A stretch of DNA of 64,000 nucleotides from Corbicula japonica. Its lineage: Eukaryota > Mollusca > Bivalvia > Venerida > Cyrenidae. Under the pieces are notes generated by a model. That model was given only the letters and a program-made list of their open reading frames with translations. It had not been told where the DNA came from and made no database searches. The position numbers were made by a program, and so were the translations under genes. The stretch is taken from positions 16,262,957-16,326,956 of the forward strand of contig JAZAYU010000004.1 in assembly GCA_038501625.1 (NCBI GenBank). Reading direction: 5' to 3'. Shown one piece after another: positions 34,735-48,300 of the stretch (positions within the stretch are counted from its first letter, which is position 1; each line of letters starts with the position of its first letter).

Positions 34735-37504
34735 TATTAACTCTTTTCCAGAAAAGTCTGTTCGATTGAAGTTCTAATTTGGTATTAAAGTTGCATATAA
34801 CCCTTTAAAATGGATCGTTAACAAATTCAAAGATGGAAAAATTCTCATGTCAGTGTAAAATGCAACAAATATCATTGAAGCTTACAGAATATTCAAGTCT
34901 CCAGATCATTTCAGTGTCATTTATGAAAGAAACTGTGTATAAATCCGAATTCGTGCAAATATACTGAGCAAATACCCCTTAGTGTATATGAAAATGTACT
35001 TTTTTGAATTTGTGCAAATATACTGAGCAAATACTTAGTAGTGTATATGAAAATGAACTTTTCTGAAGTTCAAAAAAATGTTCAGTGGTGCTATTTTATC
35101 TTTATTTGATTTGTGCTATTTGCACGTATCTGGACATTTGACAAACCGGGAAGATGTTGTTATTTTTTCAAAGAGGTCAAGGTTATCTCCTCTTTCCTAT
35201 ATAATGATGTGATTGTTATTTGGTTACATTAAAGTCTCAAACAGATTATTTGACTGTCATATTTAGAATTTTGTGGCATGTACAGAAGGAAAAGCACAAT
35301 AGTAAAATTCCACTAATGAAAAAGAAAGATACAGTTACTTAAACATCTATTTTTTGTAAATTACCTCTTTTAATTAAAAAAAGGAAAAAATCCAACTCTT
35401 AATTTGCCACAACCAAACAACTGTTTTCTTTTTTTAACTGATACATTCTAAAACGAAAACTTGCAAGATAAATAATATTAGTGATCACATTCTTTCAGAT
35501 ATGTGCATTCACTGGCATTATTAATGTAATAAGAGTTTCACAAGTTATTATCTCAAGTTTTCATTTTGGCTCAGTATATTTTCTCAAGTAAGCATACATT
35601 ACTTATTTGTTCGAGTGCTAAAGAACCATATTTTATTTTCCATGAGAAAACAAAAACAATTATAGTAATAAAATTGGCGATAACTTGTTTAAAATGTTTA
35701 CTTCATTGAATATATTTCCGAATTCTTTGTAAGAAAATAATTTTCTTGAAGAACTGATTGAATTGCCTTGATTACAGACCTAAACAATCTACTTAACTCA
35801 CAGTTAGTACGTTATTTTAATGTCACAGTTTGAAAAGCCAGTCTGTCTACCGTTTTGAATTTCGAAAACTAACAGTTTCTGTGGAATTCAAAGCAATAAA
35901 ACTGCAATTTGTATGCAGTAATGATTCCGTGTTATTTTTCAAGCAGAATATATTGCATGAAAAGCTGGAAAATCCATATGCAGGCAGTCCTAAAGTTTTA
36001 ACACTGTAACAGAGCTCTCGCTCAATACAGCTCAAGGGAGCTGAAATCGTGGGAGTGGAGTGAGGATGCAGTAAACTGCAGTAACTTACTTGGTATCAAA
36101 TATCTCCATTAACTGGTTATGAATAATTGAAAAACATCTTAATTATGTAAAACATTTCACCTTTTGAGCTTATATATGTATAATACAGCTTACAATGTAT
36201 TCAATGCGACATTTTCAGGATACATAGCTAAAACAGACATCTAACCCGAACCCTTTTTGCCAGGTGTTATGTAATTATTTCGACTATTTTGGTTTTGACT
36301 TTCAAATTTGTTTAAAGTTGGTCAAAATTCATTTTTGATGGAAAATGATATTGCAGACAAGATGGAAAATGATATTGCAGACAACATAATTACGCATCTG
36401 GTGTCTACCACTGGTACTTATTTAACGGTGGCAAATTTCGGATAATAAAAATTCGGCCCAAGGGAACTTGTTTTAGGCAGAAGTTAGGCTTTGTCTTTAC
36501 TTTTTAGTACGATCTATATTTCAATTTAAACATTTTATTTTTTCTTAAGTTCCTAACTCATTTTTTATAATTATTTCTCTTTCATATATGGCTCAGCGCA
36601 TAACTAGTCTTAGACGGGGAGCCAGCAATAAATCAACTATAATCCAGTAACACACAGACTCGAATCATGTCAGTTTTAATAAACACAAATTTTTACTCTT
36701 CCTGTGATAACCACTTAAACCTTAGAAAACTACTGGTTTGTTGCATTTTTGAGGGAGTACATGTCAGTAAAGGATACAAATGCAATTTCAAGCCAACATC
36801 TTGTTGGATAGTGGTGGACTCGTGCCTCATAAGAACGTATGTATATTTCATTTGTGGCGCTGTGTTTGCGATACCGAGTATAAAAAAACGGTATTAGTAC
36901 ATATTTATGTCCAACATTCGGGAAAACAAGTCTCTTGTATGCTATATGATTTTGTTTATACATAAACATGTCCAATTTTTGTCTGGAAATAAGCATTTTG
37001 GCAGTGTTGAGATATTTCGAATCTTTGAAGCCTAATAAATCTACTTTCTCGGCAGATATCAGACTAAAATTAATTCAGTGTATTTCATTACAAATACCTT
37101 ACATAATTATATGAAATTTATACAGTGTATTATAATACAAATACTCTACATAATCATATAAAATCATAATTACATTTTGTTTATTTGAAAACTCCATCTT
37201 TTCTTATTGGTTGCAATCAACTAAATAACCCAGTATACTTCTATTGTCATATTTCGGTGACATGAATGAATGGCTCTGACATGTTATTGTGCAACTTTCT
37301 ACTCCTAAACTAGTGTGTTAACGTAAATAACAAATTAACTAATATTGGAAATGTTACTCTGTGACTGCATCTATTGCTATGAATAGGAAGTTTACATTAT
37401 GGTCATGACTTGAAAAAATTCTACAAAAACCAGTGCCAGGATACTTTTGACCAAATTTTGTTAAAATTCATTAAGTGTTTTTAAGAATTTATATATTTAT
37501 AATA
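34735..37504. other. Unit B sequence, one candidate exon
   Basis: Collinear with 17230-19430 and 20650-21300, lacking the Tc1-like element. The short ORFs at 36667-36996 overlap each other on both strands and have no recognisable content. Confidence 0.5.
35831..36012 (+). other. Candidate exon, unrecognised, unit B
   Basis: Counterpart of 18329-18510, open for about 59 codons after ATGTCACAG. All four differences from unit A change the amino acid. Confidence 0.25.
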
Positions 37505-38095
37505 TTTTACTTATAAGCCCTGTGGCTTGGAAACAATTGACCCCAGGGTCATAATTTAACCAACTCTGAAAGACGTAATATGCTTCAGGCCAAATTTAAA
37601 TACAATCTTTCCATTGTTTTTTTTTTAGAAGAAAATCTTTACTTATAAACCCTGTGGCTGAGAAACAGTTAACTTTATGGCCATGATTTGAACAACTTTA
37701 GAGATCTATACCATGATGCTTCAGGCCAAATGTGGTTTAAATGGTTTCGGATGTGATGTTGTTTGAAGCAGATTTTGCTGATAAGCCCTGTGGCTGGGAA
37801 ATGGTTGACCATAGGTTCAATTATTTGAACAACTTTTGAAAGGTCAATGCCAGGTTGCTTCATGCCAAATTTTGTCAAAATCTACCAAGCGGTTTTTGAG
37901 AAGTTTTGAGTATTGTGCTTTTAAGCCCTGCGTCTGGGGAGCAGTTAAACTTATGGTCATGATTTGAACAACTTTTGTAGAAATCTGTGCCAGGATGCTT
38001 CTGGAACAGTTTGGTTAAAATCCATCTAGTGGTTTCTGAGTAGATGTTGTTTGAAGAAAATTGTTAGATTTTGCTTCATTTTCCTTGTGGCTAGG
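37505..38095. repeat. Degenerate ~135-bp tandem repeat, unit B
   Basis: Five diverged copies with AAGCCCTGTGGCT-like boxes at about 37514, 37646, 37782, 37922 and 38078, matching 21300-21900 copy for copy. The unit-internal order is older than the large duplication. Confidence 0.75.
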
Positions 38096-38347
38096 AAATG
38101 GTTGACCCTTGGGTAATTATTTGAATAATTTGAAATAGATTAAAGGGAACTTTGAAAGCCACCAAACAAGACAAATATGGAAATATTGCAGGTTCGGTAA
38201 GATTGAGCTTGTTTATGGGCAGTAATGGAAATGCATTTTACTGCCCATGACGCCTAGCCCTGGGTTGAGCGCAACTCAAGGTCTATGACAGGTTGCTTAC
38301 AGATCTGGTTTTGTAAGAGTATGTTCATAGCGCAAAATTTACAAGTT

Positions 38348-38537
38348 ATTCATCCCTTCCTCCATAGATGCACCTTTATTGCATGGGCGAACAGTTAAGA
38401 TCCAGATCAGCCAGCACATCTGTGCCATCTGATCAGGATCTAAACTGTTTGCTTTTTGATTCAGGGGTGTGCCAGCTGATCTGGATCTACACTGGTCGCA
38501 CATGCGTAAAAATGCATATTTATGGAGAAAAGGGTTA
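38348..38537. mobile_element. CCTCC-end MITE, B-only insertion
   Basis: Ends ATCCCTTCCTCC and GGAGAAAAGGGTTA. Inside are the family's GATCAG/CTGATC palindromic pieces. Unit A lacks it at the matching point near 22275. It is the only clear copy left of 39 kb. Confidence 0.75.
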
Positions 38538-38856
38538 AATGTTACTGTAAAGTGTGTTAAATAGTCCTTGATCATATTGAAGGCTCGGTGCATAAATGGT
38601 CTCACACATTTATATTTATGAAGTTGATTTTCCAAATTTGCATCAATGTTTAGAAAGCCTGATTGTGATCAAATTGCAATGTATGGATAACTTGATACAA
38701 ATGTGTATTGGGAAATATGCACGAACCTATGCTACATTTCCCAGTTGTGTCAAGAACATCAGAGAACACCTCAGGCTGTCAGGTATAATGACAGATTAAT
38801 AATGTAGAAAACCTTTTCAGCTAAATTTACATTTATAGTTTATAGTTATGATTAAG

Positions 38857-39244
38857 CTAATATTATCTCAGCTGTTACAAGTAAATGACATAGCATCACT
38901 GTAACTGATTTACTTAAAATATAACTTGTATAACTACCCAACTGAACTTATACACTTTAATATATTATTCTCATAAATCTAGATTTATCAAAATTGCAGA
39001 ATATCGATTCAATTTCATTTCTGTATTTTTCATCTGTTGCCAGGCTGCTACATTATTACACAGATGAAAGTTGTCTTTGTTGTGGCACCAAATTTCAGTC
39101 TCTTGTTGAAATATAGTGCCTTCATTGAATTTATCATCAGTCCTTTTGAAATATAGTTCGCCTTCTTTAAATTTATCACAGACCAAGAAAATGTCATTAG
39201 TTATTTATGCACAATATAAACAAGTACAATGTAGTCTGTCACAA
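38857..39244. other. 3' flank of B9D1, outside the duplication
   Basis: Unique AT-rich sequence between unit B and the B9D1 stop codon, probably containing the gene's 3' untranslated region. A 71-codon minus frame at 38971-39186 has no recognisable domain. A minus-strand ATTAAA occurs near 38956 and might serve as a poly(A) signal. Confidence 0.4.
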
Positions 39245-39393
39245 TCATGCCTCTGCTGTTGACATTCCTACATTTTCTGGCACATTGACAGTGGACACAT
39301 CTGACGGCAGCACATCATATCCAAGTTTTTTCATGTCCTTCATTATGACATTGAATGATACAGTCACAAAACCCTGAGATCTCACACGTGTCA
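39245..39393 (-). CDS. B9D1: B9D1 terminal coding exon 6
   Basis: 149 bp including the TGA stop at 39247-39245. Acceptor TTTTCCAG. Encodes [20 protein letters not shown], then [11 protein letters not shown] and a divergent tail ending GMSTAEA. The tail matches no conserved B9D1 sequence; the family varies there. Confidence 0.95.
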
Positions 39394-42300
39394 CTGGAAA
39401 ATAACAGAACAAATTAATCAAACAATTAACTCTTTCCTCCATAGATACACCTTTATAACATGGGCAAACAGTTTGGATCCAGAACAGCCAGCACATTCAT
39501 GCTGTCTGATCAGGTTCTGCACTGGTCGAATTCTGGTCAGAAATTACCTAACAAATCATAAAGATAACAGTGCAGATCCTTATCAGGCCAGCTGATCTGG
39601 ATAAACACTGTTCATCCAAGCAATAAAGGTACATCTATGGAGGAAAGGATTAATGCATCAAGCAAGGATCTCAGTATGTCTTTAGTCATTGTTGGGACCC
39701 ATGACCCTGATTATGTTAATACTTCATTAATCTGCCATGGGAATTATTGCATTGTTTACCTCATTTTTACCTGATCAACATGCACATTTAAAGGGTAAAT
39801 AGCATGTATGAAACAACCTATCAGAATTCATGTCATGACATGCTGTCAATTAATTTCAATTAAATCATTTTGCAGTTTTTAGATGACCATAGTCATCTAA
39901 CAATTGCCAAACATGTGATATCCAGACTGGAATTTTAAAATTCCAGCTATCAGAAGCTTATGCATATTTCACCTTTTTATTCTAGCTGGTATTTCATGGA
40001 TATAAATAAAATATTTTTGAATTCCTAAACTGTTATTATTGCTTTTCTTTTAGTCTACAACATTAAAACACAAAACAGAATTTATTTTACTTAGTATCTG
40101 TGAAATTTCCATTTTTAAGGGTAGGTTTCCAGTTTTGGAGAGGTGAAATTCCAGTTTTGTTATATGCAGGTAATCAAATTGCCCACATGTTGACATCCCA
40201 TTGGCAAAATCTAGGTCAATACAGACTGACCTCTTTGATAAATTCAACCACTCTTCTAACAAGCATGACATATATGGACCATATTTTGTGGCAGAACATG
40301 CCTATAAATTTGCATCAGGATCTCATTCCGCAGATGATCTATAAATGTCATATCCAGGAATGATAATGGCCAATCTAATACATTTTATGATATCAGAGTT
40401 CAAGTCTATAGTCTATAAACCAGAAGTAAAAAATGATTATCTTCACTGTATGTTACCATGGAAAAATATATCAAAAAGTTACACAACAACAGATACACCA
40501 GGTCTCAAGGTTATAAAACTGAGAATGGAACCCAGTCTCAATTCTCAAGGATCATATTGACTGGAGACCTGTCTTTATTTCAGCCAATCTGATGCTTGTG
40601 ATTTGAGGTTTCAAATCTTAGTTTTATAACCTTCAGCCCAGATTAATAAATGACCTGAATGTGCTGTTGACAGCTGGGTGCATGTGTGGACATTGTGCAA
40701 ATAAATGTCATGACCTTTATTAAATGAGCAGAATAACTTATTAAGAAACTTCACAATTAATGTCCTTATTCAAATCTTCCAATCTTGCAATCTGTTCCAG
40801 ATCTACAGTGATCACTTTAGATTCGCTATGTTATTTCTGACCTATAAATCAGATCTGATATCACATGTGCAACCAGTATAGAGCCAGATCAGCTGGCAAA
40901 ACTTTGTGATCTGATCTTCTGGATATGTACTGGTCATTTAATGGTCAGAAACAGCCTAATCAATCTAAAATCTGCATAGATGCTGATCAGAAAGTAGAGA
41001 TGTGCTGGCTGATCTTGATATACACTGTTTGCCCATGTTATAACAACCATATCTTATGAAGTCAAGGGTTAACATTTTTAAATTGAAATTTTGACTGATG
41101 TCTGAGGGACAAAACAAACACTTAAAGCATACTCAAAGTCCAGGTCTCCTACCAAATGGGAATATCCCTTTGTAAAGTTCTACTTCTAAAAGAAAAAGCC
41201 AATTAAATAACCCTTTCCTCCATATATACGCATTTTTACGCATGTGCTGCCAGTGTAGATCCAGATCAGCTGGCACATCCGTGCCATCTGATCATGATCT
41301 GCATTGTTTGCTTTTTGATTTATTAGGTTATTTCTGAACAAATGCGACCAGTGCAGATCCTGATCAGACGGCACAAATGTGCCGTCTGATCCGGAAATAC
41401 ACTGGTTGCACATGCGTAAAAATGTGTTTATAGGGAGGAAAGGGTTAAATAAACATGTTGCACCAAGGTACCTTCTCTGCCCTCCCCCATTGCTACAACC
41501 TGTGGATCAATGTACTCAGGCCGTAATCCAGTGATCCAGGCTGTGAACTTCTGTAGTGTGGAGGAGGATTCTGGTACAAACATTGGCAACTTCACCTTGT
41601 GCCTGAAAAAAAAAACAAGACTGTTTTCATATTTGACAATACTGTTTTATAACTGCCAAATTCCTTTAATTTCCTATACTGATCCGAATCATACAAATGC
41701 AACACACCAAGGTAAGCGCAACAGAAAAGACCATGATTTTTCACTTTTCCTTAACATTTATAAACTATCATTACATGTATTTGGCATCTTGGGCAAAAGA
41801 CCTTGTCCTAAATTGATTAATTCTATGGAGATTTATTGTGAAATGTTCATCATGTTGATTTTTATTATCAAATTCTGACATTAGTTGTTTTTGTAACAAA
41901 AGAGGAAAAAAGTATCTGACATTAAGTGGCCATGACACAGAACTGCTGATGTTAAAATTGATGTTGGGTGGCCCACTGAGAATTAATACCTTATTGTTTT
42001 GTATTAAATTAACCAAGTTCAAATATATACAGGGCATCTGGGAAATTGGCTCAAAATATTAATAAAAAGATTTGTTGCATGCTTCTTTTGTTTTCTCTTA
42101 CAAAAACTGGGTGTTCCATGGAACACATGTGTCCCCTGCATGCATAAGTTGAAACGTGGGCGTGTATTTATAATATACTTAAGGGACAACTGATAAAAGC
42201 AGGGTGACATTATTTGTCATTGGACATTATGCATCTATAACAACAAAGAAAATTTTCCAAGGAACTTTTTAGGTTCAGTGCACATGGTACTCTATTGAAT

Positions 42301-45300
42301 GTCGAATAATGTAATTGCATAAAAAATGTCTTCAGGGGAAAGCGAGAAGTGGGAAAAAATAGAATCATCTTCAACTTTTACCCTGCATTTCTTTATCCCT
42401 AGAGTACATAGGGAAATTAGATTTTAAAAATGCAATTCACAACTAGTTTTTAAAAAGAAAGTTATATGGTCATTTCAAAGGACATAGATAACAAGGAGTT
42501 ATCATTCTTGTTGTAAGATATAGTTTATCTGATGCACATGTCATATTTCAAGTATTTTGTAAAAAGGACAAAATTAAGTTTCAGGTTAAAGTCATTTGAA
42601 AGAGACATGACTATGTAAATGTCAGAAATAGCTGTGTTGATGCAGATGATATAATTATTCTAATTCTTGTACCAACATCAGACAAACATTTTCAAAGATA
42701 AAAGCAAAATTTAATTTCAGAAATTTCTGATCAGGATCTACACTGTTTGCTTTTTGATTCACTAGGTGTGTTCAACTGACATTTGTTTCAGTAATGAAAA
42801 CTCCGGAATTTCTTGGACTTGTGTCAATTTTTTTATCCAATTACATGTATTTACAAAGGAAATGCTTTAATTAACTCAGTGATTTTCTGTACTTTACACC
42901 AATCACCTTATTTAAGCTAAATGATTGCGAGACTACATGAAAACTCTATCATTCTTCCAATTTACTTCACTTTTCATTCTTCTTTTCCCAAAAAATAAAT
43001 TACAATAACAAGAACCACTGAGTGCAATGTTGTTTATTTCCTCTTTATTTATGACAATTTCATTTGTTTAATTAATAAAAAACAATTAACAATTCTTAAA
43101 CCTGAAAATCTACTAAATTAAATGTAAACATAGCAATAATAAATTTATAGCAGAAACTCTGTAATCCCAACAAATTTATTTCAACCTGAATTTATACATG
43201 CTTCTTTAACTAAAAGAATTTTTCGAAAAAAATAGTTGATAAGCTTCATTTCCCTTGTGAAGTAAGAAAAATATGATAAGCAGCCATGTCATTCAATGAT
43301 TTCACCTAAAATTAGCATCATGCCAAGGTCATACATTCATGGAATAGACTCTGGATAAGCCACAGATAGCTTTGTGTATTGTAGCTGTAGTCATAATTAT
43401 GTAGTAGTACCTGAATATCCTTGTATATCCATATCATTTTGTTAACATGTTTAAAATTTTTGACCATGGATCAAACAAAAGTAGTACATGTATCCTTATT
43501 TAACCATAATAGAACTTACTGATCCCTTTTCGTCTGTGTTAAAACATTATTAATCTGTACTTTTACATAGACCCCTAGTAGTCATGTAGCAAATTGCATT
43601 ATTCCATATAATTCTGGGCTGAAGGTTATAAAACTGAGTTTGGAAACCAGTCTCAAATCTCAAGCATCTGATTGGCTGAAATGGCGACCAGTCGCCATTT
43701 CAGCCAATCAGATGCTTGAGATTTGAGACTGGTTTCCATGCTCAGCTTTATAACCTTGGGCACTGATCATCCTTATTCATACAAATCCTTATACCTTTGT
43801 TCATCTACAGTGCACATACCCTGCTTTTAGCAAAAGCTGATACTGGACTGTTCAAGATTGTATTTTATAGGGTCAATCTCATGTAGAACTTTAAATGATA
43901 TCAGTCTGTAAGATGGGGCTATAATAGACCTAAGTGTCAATCTGGACATTAGCTCTGCACCATATAACACTGCTTCAAGCATATGGATATAGCAGAAGCA
44001 CTTCAAGTTAGAACCAAACATGGATTCACACACATAAATTATTTATTTCTTTATTCTGATCAAGATATAACTTACCAATCACTCATATCTACATTGTTTA
44101 TAAATTTAAATCAATCTTTAAAACAATTTTCGGAAGTCTGAAATAAAAAATTTCAGAATCAGTATAGAACTTTATTACCCCTGATAATTAGCCTTTGATA
44201 GACAGCAAAAACAATCAACTGAAACAGAAATTTACAATTCCACCTCTACAGTAACACTTTCCATATTTATGTGCTAGCACAAGGGAGAGTTTATATTCTC
44301 TCAAATAAATCGTGCAGACATAGAAACAATGAAATTCCTCTAGGAAAAACCCATGGAACCTGACGATTCTTAGAGAAAATCATAAATTCCAATTATCGTC
44401 ACTTTATTGTGTATTCATTACCACAATAAGTCTACTAAAGGACCCCGGGAGACCCACCAGCACCCCAGGGGACTCACCAAATCACAACATGTTCATCTAA
44501 TAATCAAAATCAATCATCTTTGCCATGAATAATAATGTTTAGATGGTTCCAAGCAATTTCTGCTTCTGAAATCATTAAAGAAACAATGTCTTTGTGGTTT
44601 CAAATTTAACTTTTTACTTTATAGACTGTCACCATTATTGCATGTGCAAACAGTGTAAATCCAGATCAGCCAGCACATTCTGTGCATCTGATCAGGATCT
44701 GCACTGACTTTTTTCCATTAAATTATTTCTGACCATGAAGCAAAGAGTGTTGATCCTGATCAAATGGCATGGATGTACCAGCTGCTCTGGATCTTAGAAA
44801 CACTGTTTGCAAATGCAATAAAATGCATATATATGGAGTAAAGAAAATATGCAGCTTTTATCCTATATATGACCAGTGTAGATCCAGATCAGCCTGTACA
44901 TCTGTGCAGATTGATCTGGATTGATTCAAGTTGGTTTTAAATTGAGAAGGTTATTTCTTAGCTGATGTACAGACTGATCTGGATCTACATTGATTACACA
45001 TATCATATCCCATGAAGTAAAGTATGCATTGTTGATTTCAACTTAAGATTGGAATATTTAACCCTTTCCTCCATATATATGCAATTTTATGCATGAGCGA
45101 CCTGTGTCAATCCAGATCAGCTGCCACAATCCGTGCCATCTGATCAGGATCTGCACTGGTCACATTTTGGTGAGAAATAACCTACGCCATTTTGGTCAGA
45201 AATAACCTAACAAATAAACAAGAGTGCCAAACTGACACAAAATACGCCCGTCAAAATGCTGATCATCAAAGTTGCGTAACAATCCGATGAAAATTATTCG

Positions 45301-48300
45301 ACTTGGAGAGCAGGTACCGCTAATTCAGTTTTTGGACAATTCAAGGGCCATAATTCAGGAGTGCCTGGGGGGATTTAGCAGGTTATAGAACTTGGTCGAG
45401 ATATTATGCCACCAACATATTCACCAAGTTTGATAAAGACCGGATAAAAACTCTTTAACTTAAGAGAGCGGAAACAGTATTTTTGGACAATTCAAGGGCC
45501 ATAATTCAGGAGTGCCTGGGGGGATTTGGCTGGTTATAGAACTTGGTCGAGATATTATGCCCACCAACATATTCACCAAGTTTGATAAAGACCGGATGAA
45601 AACTCTTTGACTTAGAGAGCGTAAACCCTTATTTTGGACAATTCAAGGGCCTGATTCAGGAGTGCATGGGGGGATTTGGCTGGTTATAGAACTTGGTCCA
45701 GATATTATGACCACCAACATATTCACCAAGTTTGATAAAGACAGGACAAAAACTCTTTGACTTAGAGAGCGGAAACCCAAATTTTCAACAATTAAAGGGC
45801 CATTATTCAGGAGTGCCTGGGGGGATTTGGCTGGTTATAGAACTTGGTCGAGATATTATGCCCACCAACATATTCACCAAGTTTGATAAAGACCGGATGA
45901 AAACTCTTTGACTTATAGAGCGGAAACAGTATTTTTGGACAATTCAAGGGTCATAATTCAAAAGTGCCTGGGGGGATTTGGCTGGTTATATAACTTGGTC
46001 GAGATATTATGCCCACCAACATATTCACCAAGTTTGATAAAGATCGGATGAAAACTCTTTGACTTAGAGAGCTGAAACCCTGTGGACGCCGCCCGCCCGC
46101 CCGCCAACCCGCCCGCCCGCTGCAGGTGTTCCCATAATACGTCCCGTTTTTCAAATAGGCGTATAAAAAGTGAACAGTGCAGATCCTTATCAGAAGGCAT
46201 GGATGTGCCGGCTGATCTGGATCTCCACTGTTCGCCCACGCAATAAAAGTGTGTCTATGGAGGAAAGGGTTAAGGTTACAAAAGATTTTAAACATGAAAG
46301 CTGCTTATCAGGTTGTACTGCTGTCTAAAAGTTATCATCTTTGGGAACACTTAATACCAAATCTGGTATTACCGTTATCGATGTTTTATGCTTATGTTCC
46401 ATTTGAGACAACTTATCCCACCTTTTCTTAGAATGTAGTTATCTGGATGTTTTCTGCAGTAAACAAGCAGTAGTTTTTAAAAATTGTGTTTTTTTCGGAA
46501 ACAACTAAAGACGGAAAAAAGGCTATTAAATACAACATAAGGAATATAATGGCGTAAATAATTATCATCCTTAGTCATATTTACAAATTTTCTATTATAA
46601 GTGATAGACGAACAAGGTATGTTAACATGCTTTAAGGCCCAATAAACTTGTCAAAATGTTTTTCTTTCATTGTGAAAATTAATTAACCACGTTGACCCTT
46701 TTCAAAAGAAAGTATAAATGACCAAATATTTATGTTCTCAAACAATCCCCAATCATTGAATCCGGGTCCGAATTAAAACGTCACAGTATTTTTGTAGCCC
46801 ACAAAATTACTAACCAATGTTTAGTACACTCTAAATGTGTGATAAACACAGACAACAAACCTGTTACCTGTATAACCTGTATTGATCTATATGTACATAG
46901 AATAGTTTTGTAGTTGAGATGTCACTTAAGGAAACATGCACAGATGTTACTTGATGATAGTGCCTTGTTCATACAATAGTTTAGTTTGTCATCTTGTATA
47001 TTCATCTTTTGTGGGTTTACCCATTGGTAAAAGTCGATACTGCATCCACAATTGATTCATCCCAGCCCAAATTGTTTGAGTTTGGAAAGTCTGCTGGTGC
47101 ACAGAAATATAAAGCAACAGACAAAAAACAGCAAACTTCTACAGAATTACTTGTAAAGTTCATAGCTGGAGATATACAGCCTCTGTCTATAGTTGAGTCC
47201 TCTCATTTCAAGAACTTTGTTGCATCTCTAGACCCATGCTTTCAAGTTCCTTCAAGGAAGCAGTTGTCCAGAAAACTTTTGCCAGAAAAAGCTAAAACTA
47301 TCCAGGAATTGTTGAAAAAAGAAGTACTTGAAGCTAAACATGTATGCCTAACAACTGACATATGGTCAAACAGAAGTATGAAAGGATTCTTAGGAATAAC
47401 TGCCCATTACATTATTAACTGGGAGATGAAAAATCACATGATTGCATGTAAAAGGTTTTTGGGTAGGCATACTGCTGATAATATCAGACACGAGTTTGAA
47501 GAAATAATATCTGCATACCATTTGACAGAGAGAATAGCTTACATTACAAGTGACAATGCTTCAAATATGGTAAAAGCCTTCTCATTTCCTATGCCAGGAT
47601 TTAAAGACCAAACTGATGATGATGATGATGAAGAAGAAGAAAATAAAGATGATGATGAACCTGAAGATGAGCCTGATGATGACACAATTGAAAACTGTTT
47701 TCCAAAGCACATGAGATGTTATGCTCATACACTGCAGCTTGTAGTTAGAGATGGTTTGGATGATTGCAACCAAAACATGAAGAGAATCATTTCAAAGGCA
47801 GCTAAATTGGTCGCTCATGTAAGAAAATCCGTCTACTCTTCAGAAATTTTGGAATCAGAAAATCGGCTACAGGCAGCAAATGCAACCCGTTGGAATAGTC
47901 AGTTGAGAATGCTCAGGTCTGTACTTGATGTGTCTGAAGAGAAATTAAATCAAACGGATGCATCTGTCAAGCTTTCATCATATGAACGAAAATTACTCAT
48001 GGAGATCTGTAACATTCTTGAACCTTTTGAAACAGCCACATTATTAGTACAAAACGAAAAAAATGTAAGCGGAAGTTTGCCAGTACCTGTTACAGTTACA
48101 TTGAAAAGTCGACTGAAGGAAATATCATGTGACTACAATTCTGGTTTCGTGCATACACTTACTAAGTCTGTTGAAACTAGACTATCCAAATATGAGCATG
48201 ATGACACATACATAACATCTACTATGCTTGATCCCAGGTTCAAGGTAGCATGGTCTGCGGAGGAGAGAGTTGAATCACTGATCGAAGGATTAAAACTTAA

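Larger units (their letters stand above)
22900..38856. repeat. Unit B of a large tandem duplication
   Basis: About 16 kb in the same orientation as unit A (1564-22617) and separated from it by only 280 bp. B-only blocks are 27613-27700, 29730-30865, 31829-33714, 34316-34592 and 38348-38537. Its right edge lies about 390 bp from the B9D1 stop codon, so the duplication abuts the 3' end of that gene. Confidence 0.9.
45059..46275. mobile_element. CCTCC-end MITE split by a nested element
   Basis: The left half (45059 to about 45217) runs from TAACCCTTTCCTCC to AACCTAACAAATAAA, with a small internal duplication of CATTTTGGTCAGAAATAACC. The right half (about 46169-46275) resumes at GTGAACAGTGCAGATCC and ends GGAGGAAAGGGTTA. 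The 0.95 kb in between is a different element, so the MITE is the older insertion. Confidence 0.8.

Noticed and set aside
38971..39186. 71-codon minus ORF just downstream of B9D1
   Set aside because: Lies after the B9D1 stop codon, with no domain recognised; more likely 3' UTR.
41510..41878. 122-codon plus-strand ORF
   Set aside because: Its first third is antisense of B9D1 exon 5 and the rest runs into intron sequence.
45951..46295. Two overlapping 93-114 codon minus ORFs with Ala/Gly/Arg-rich stretch
   Set aside because: They cross the boundary between a tandem monomer, a CCGCCCGC run and a MITE; shadows only.
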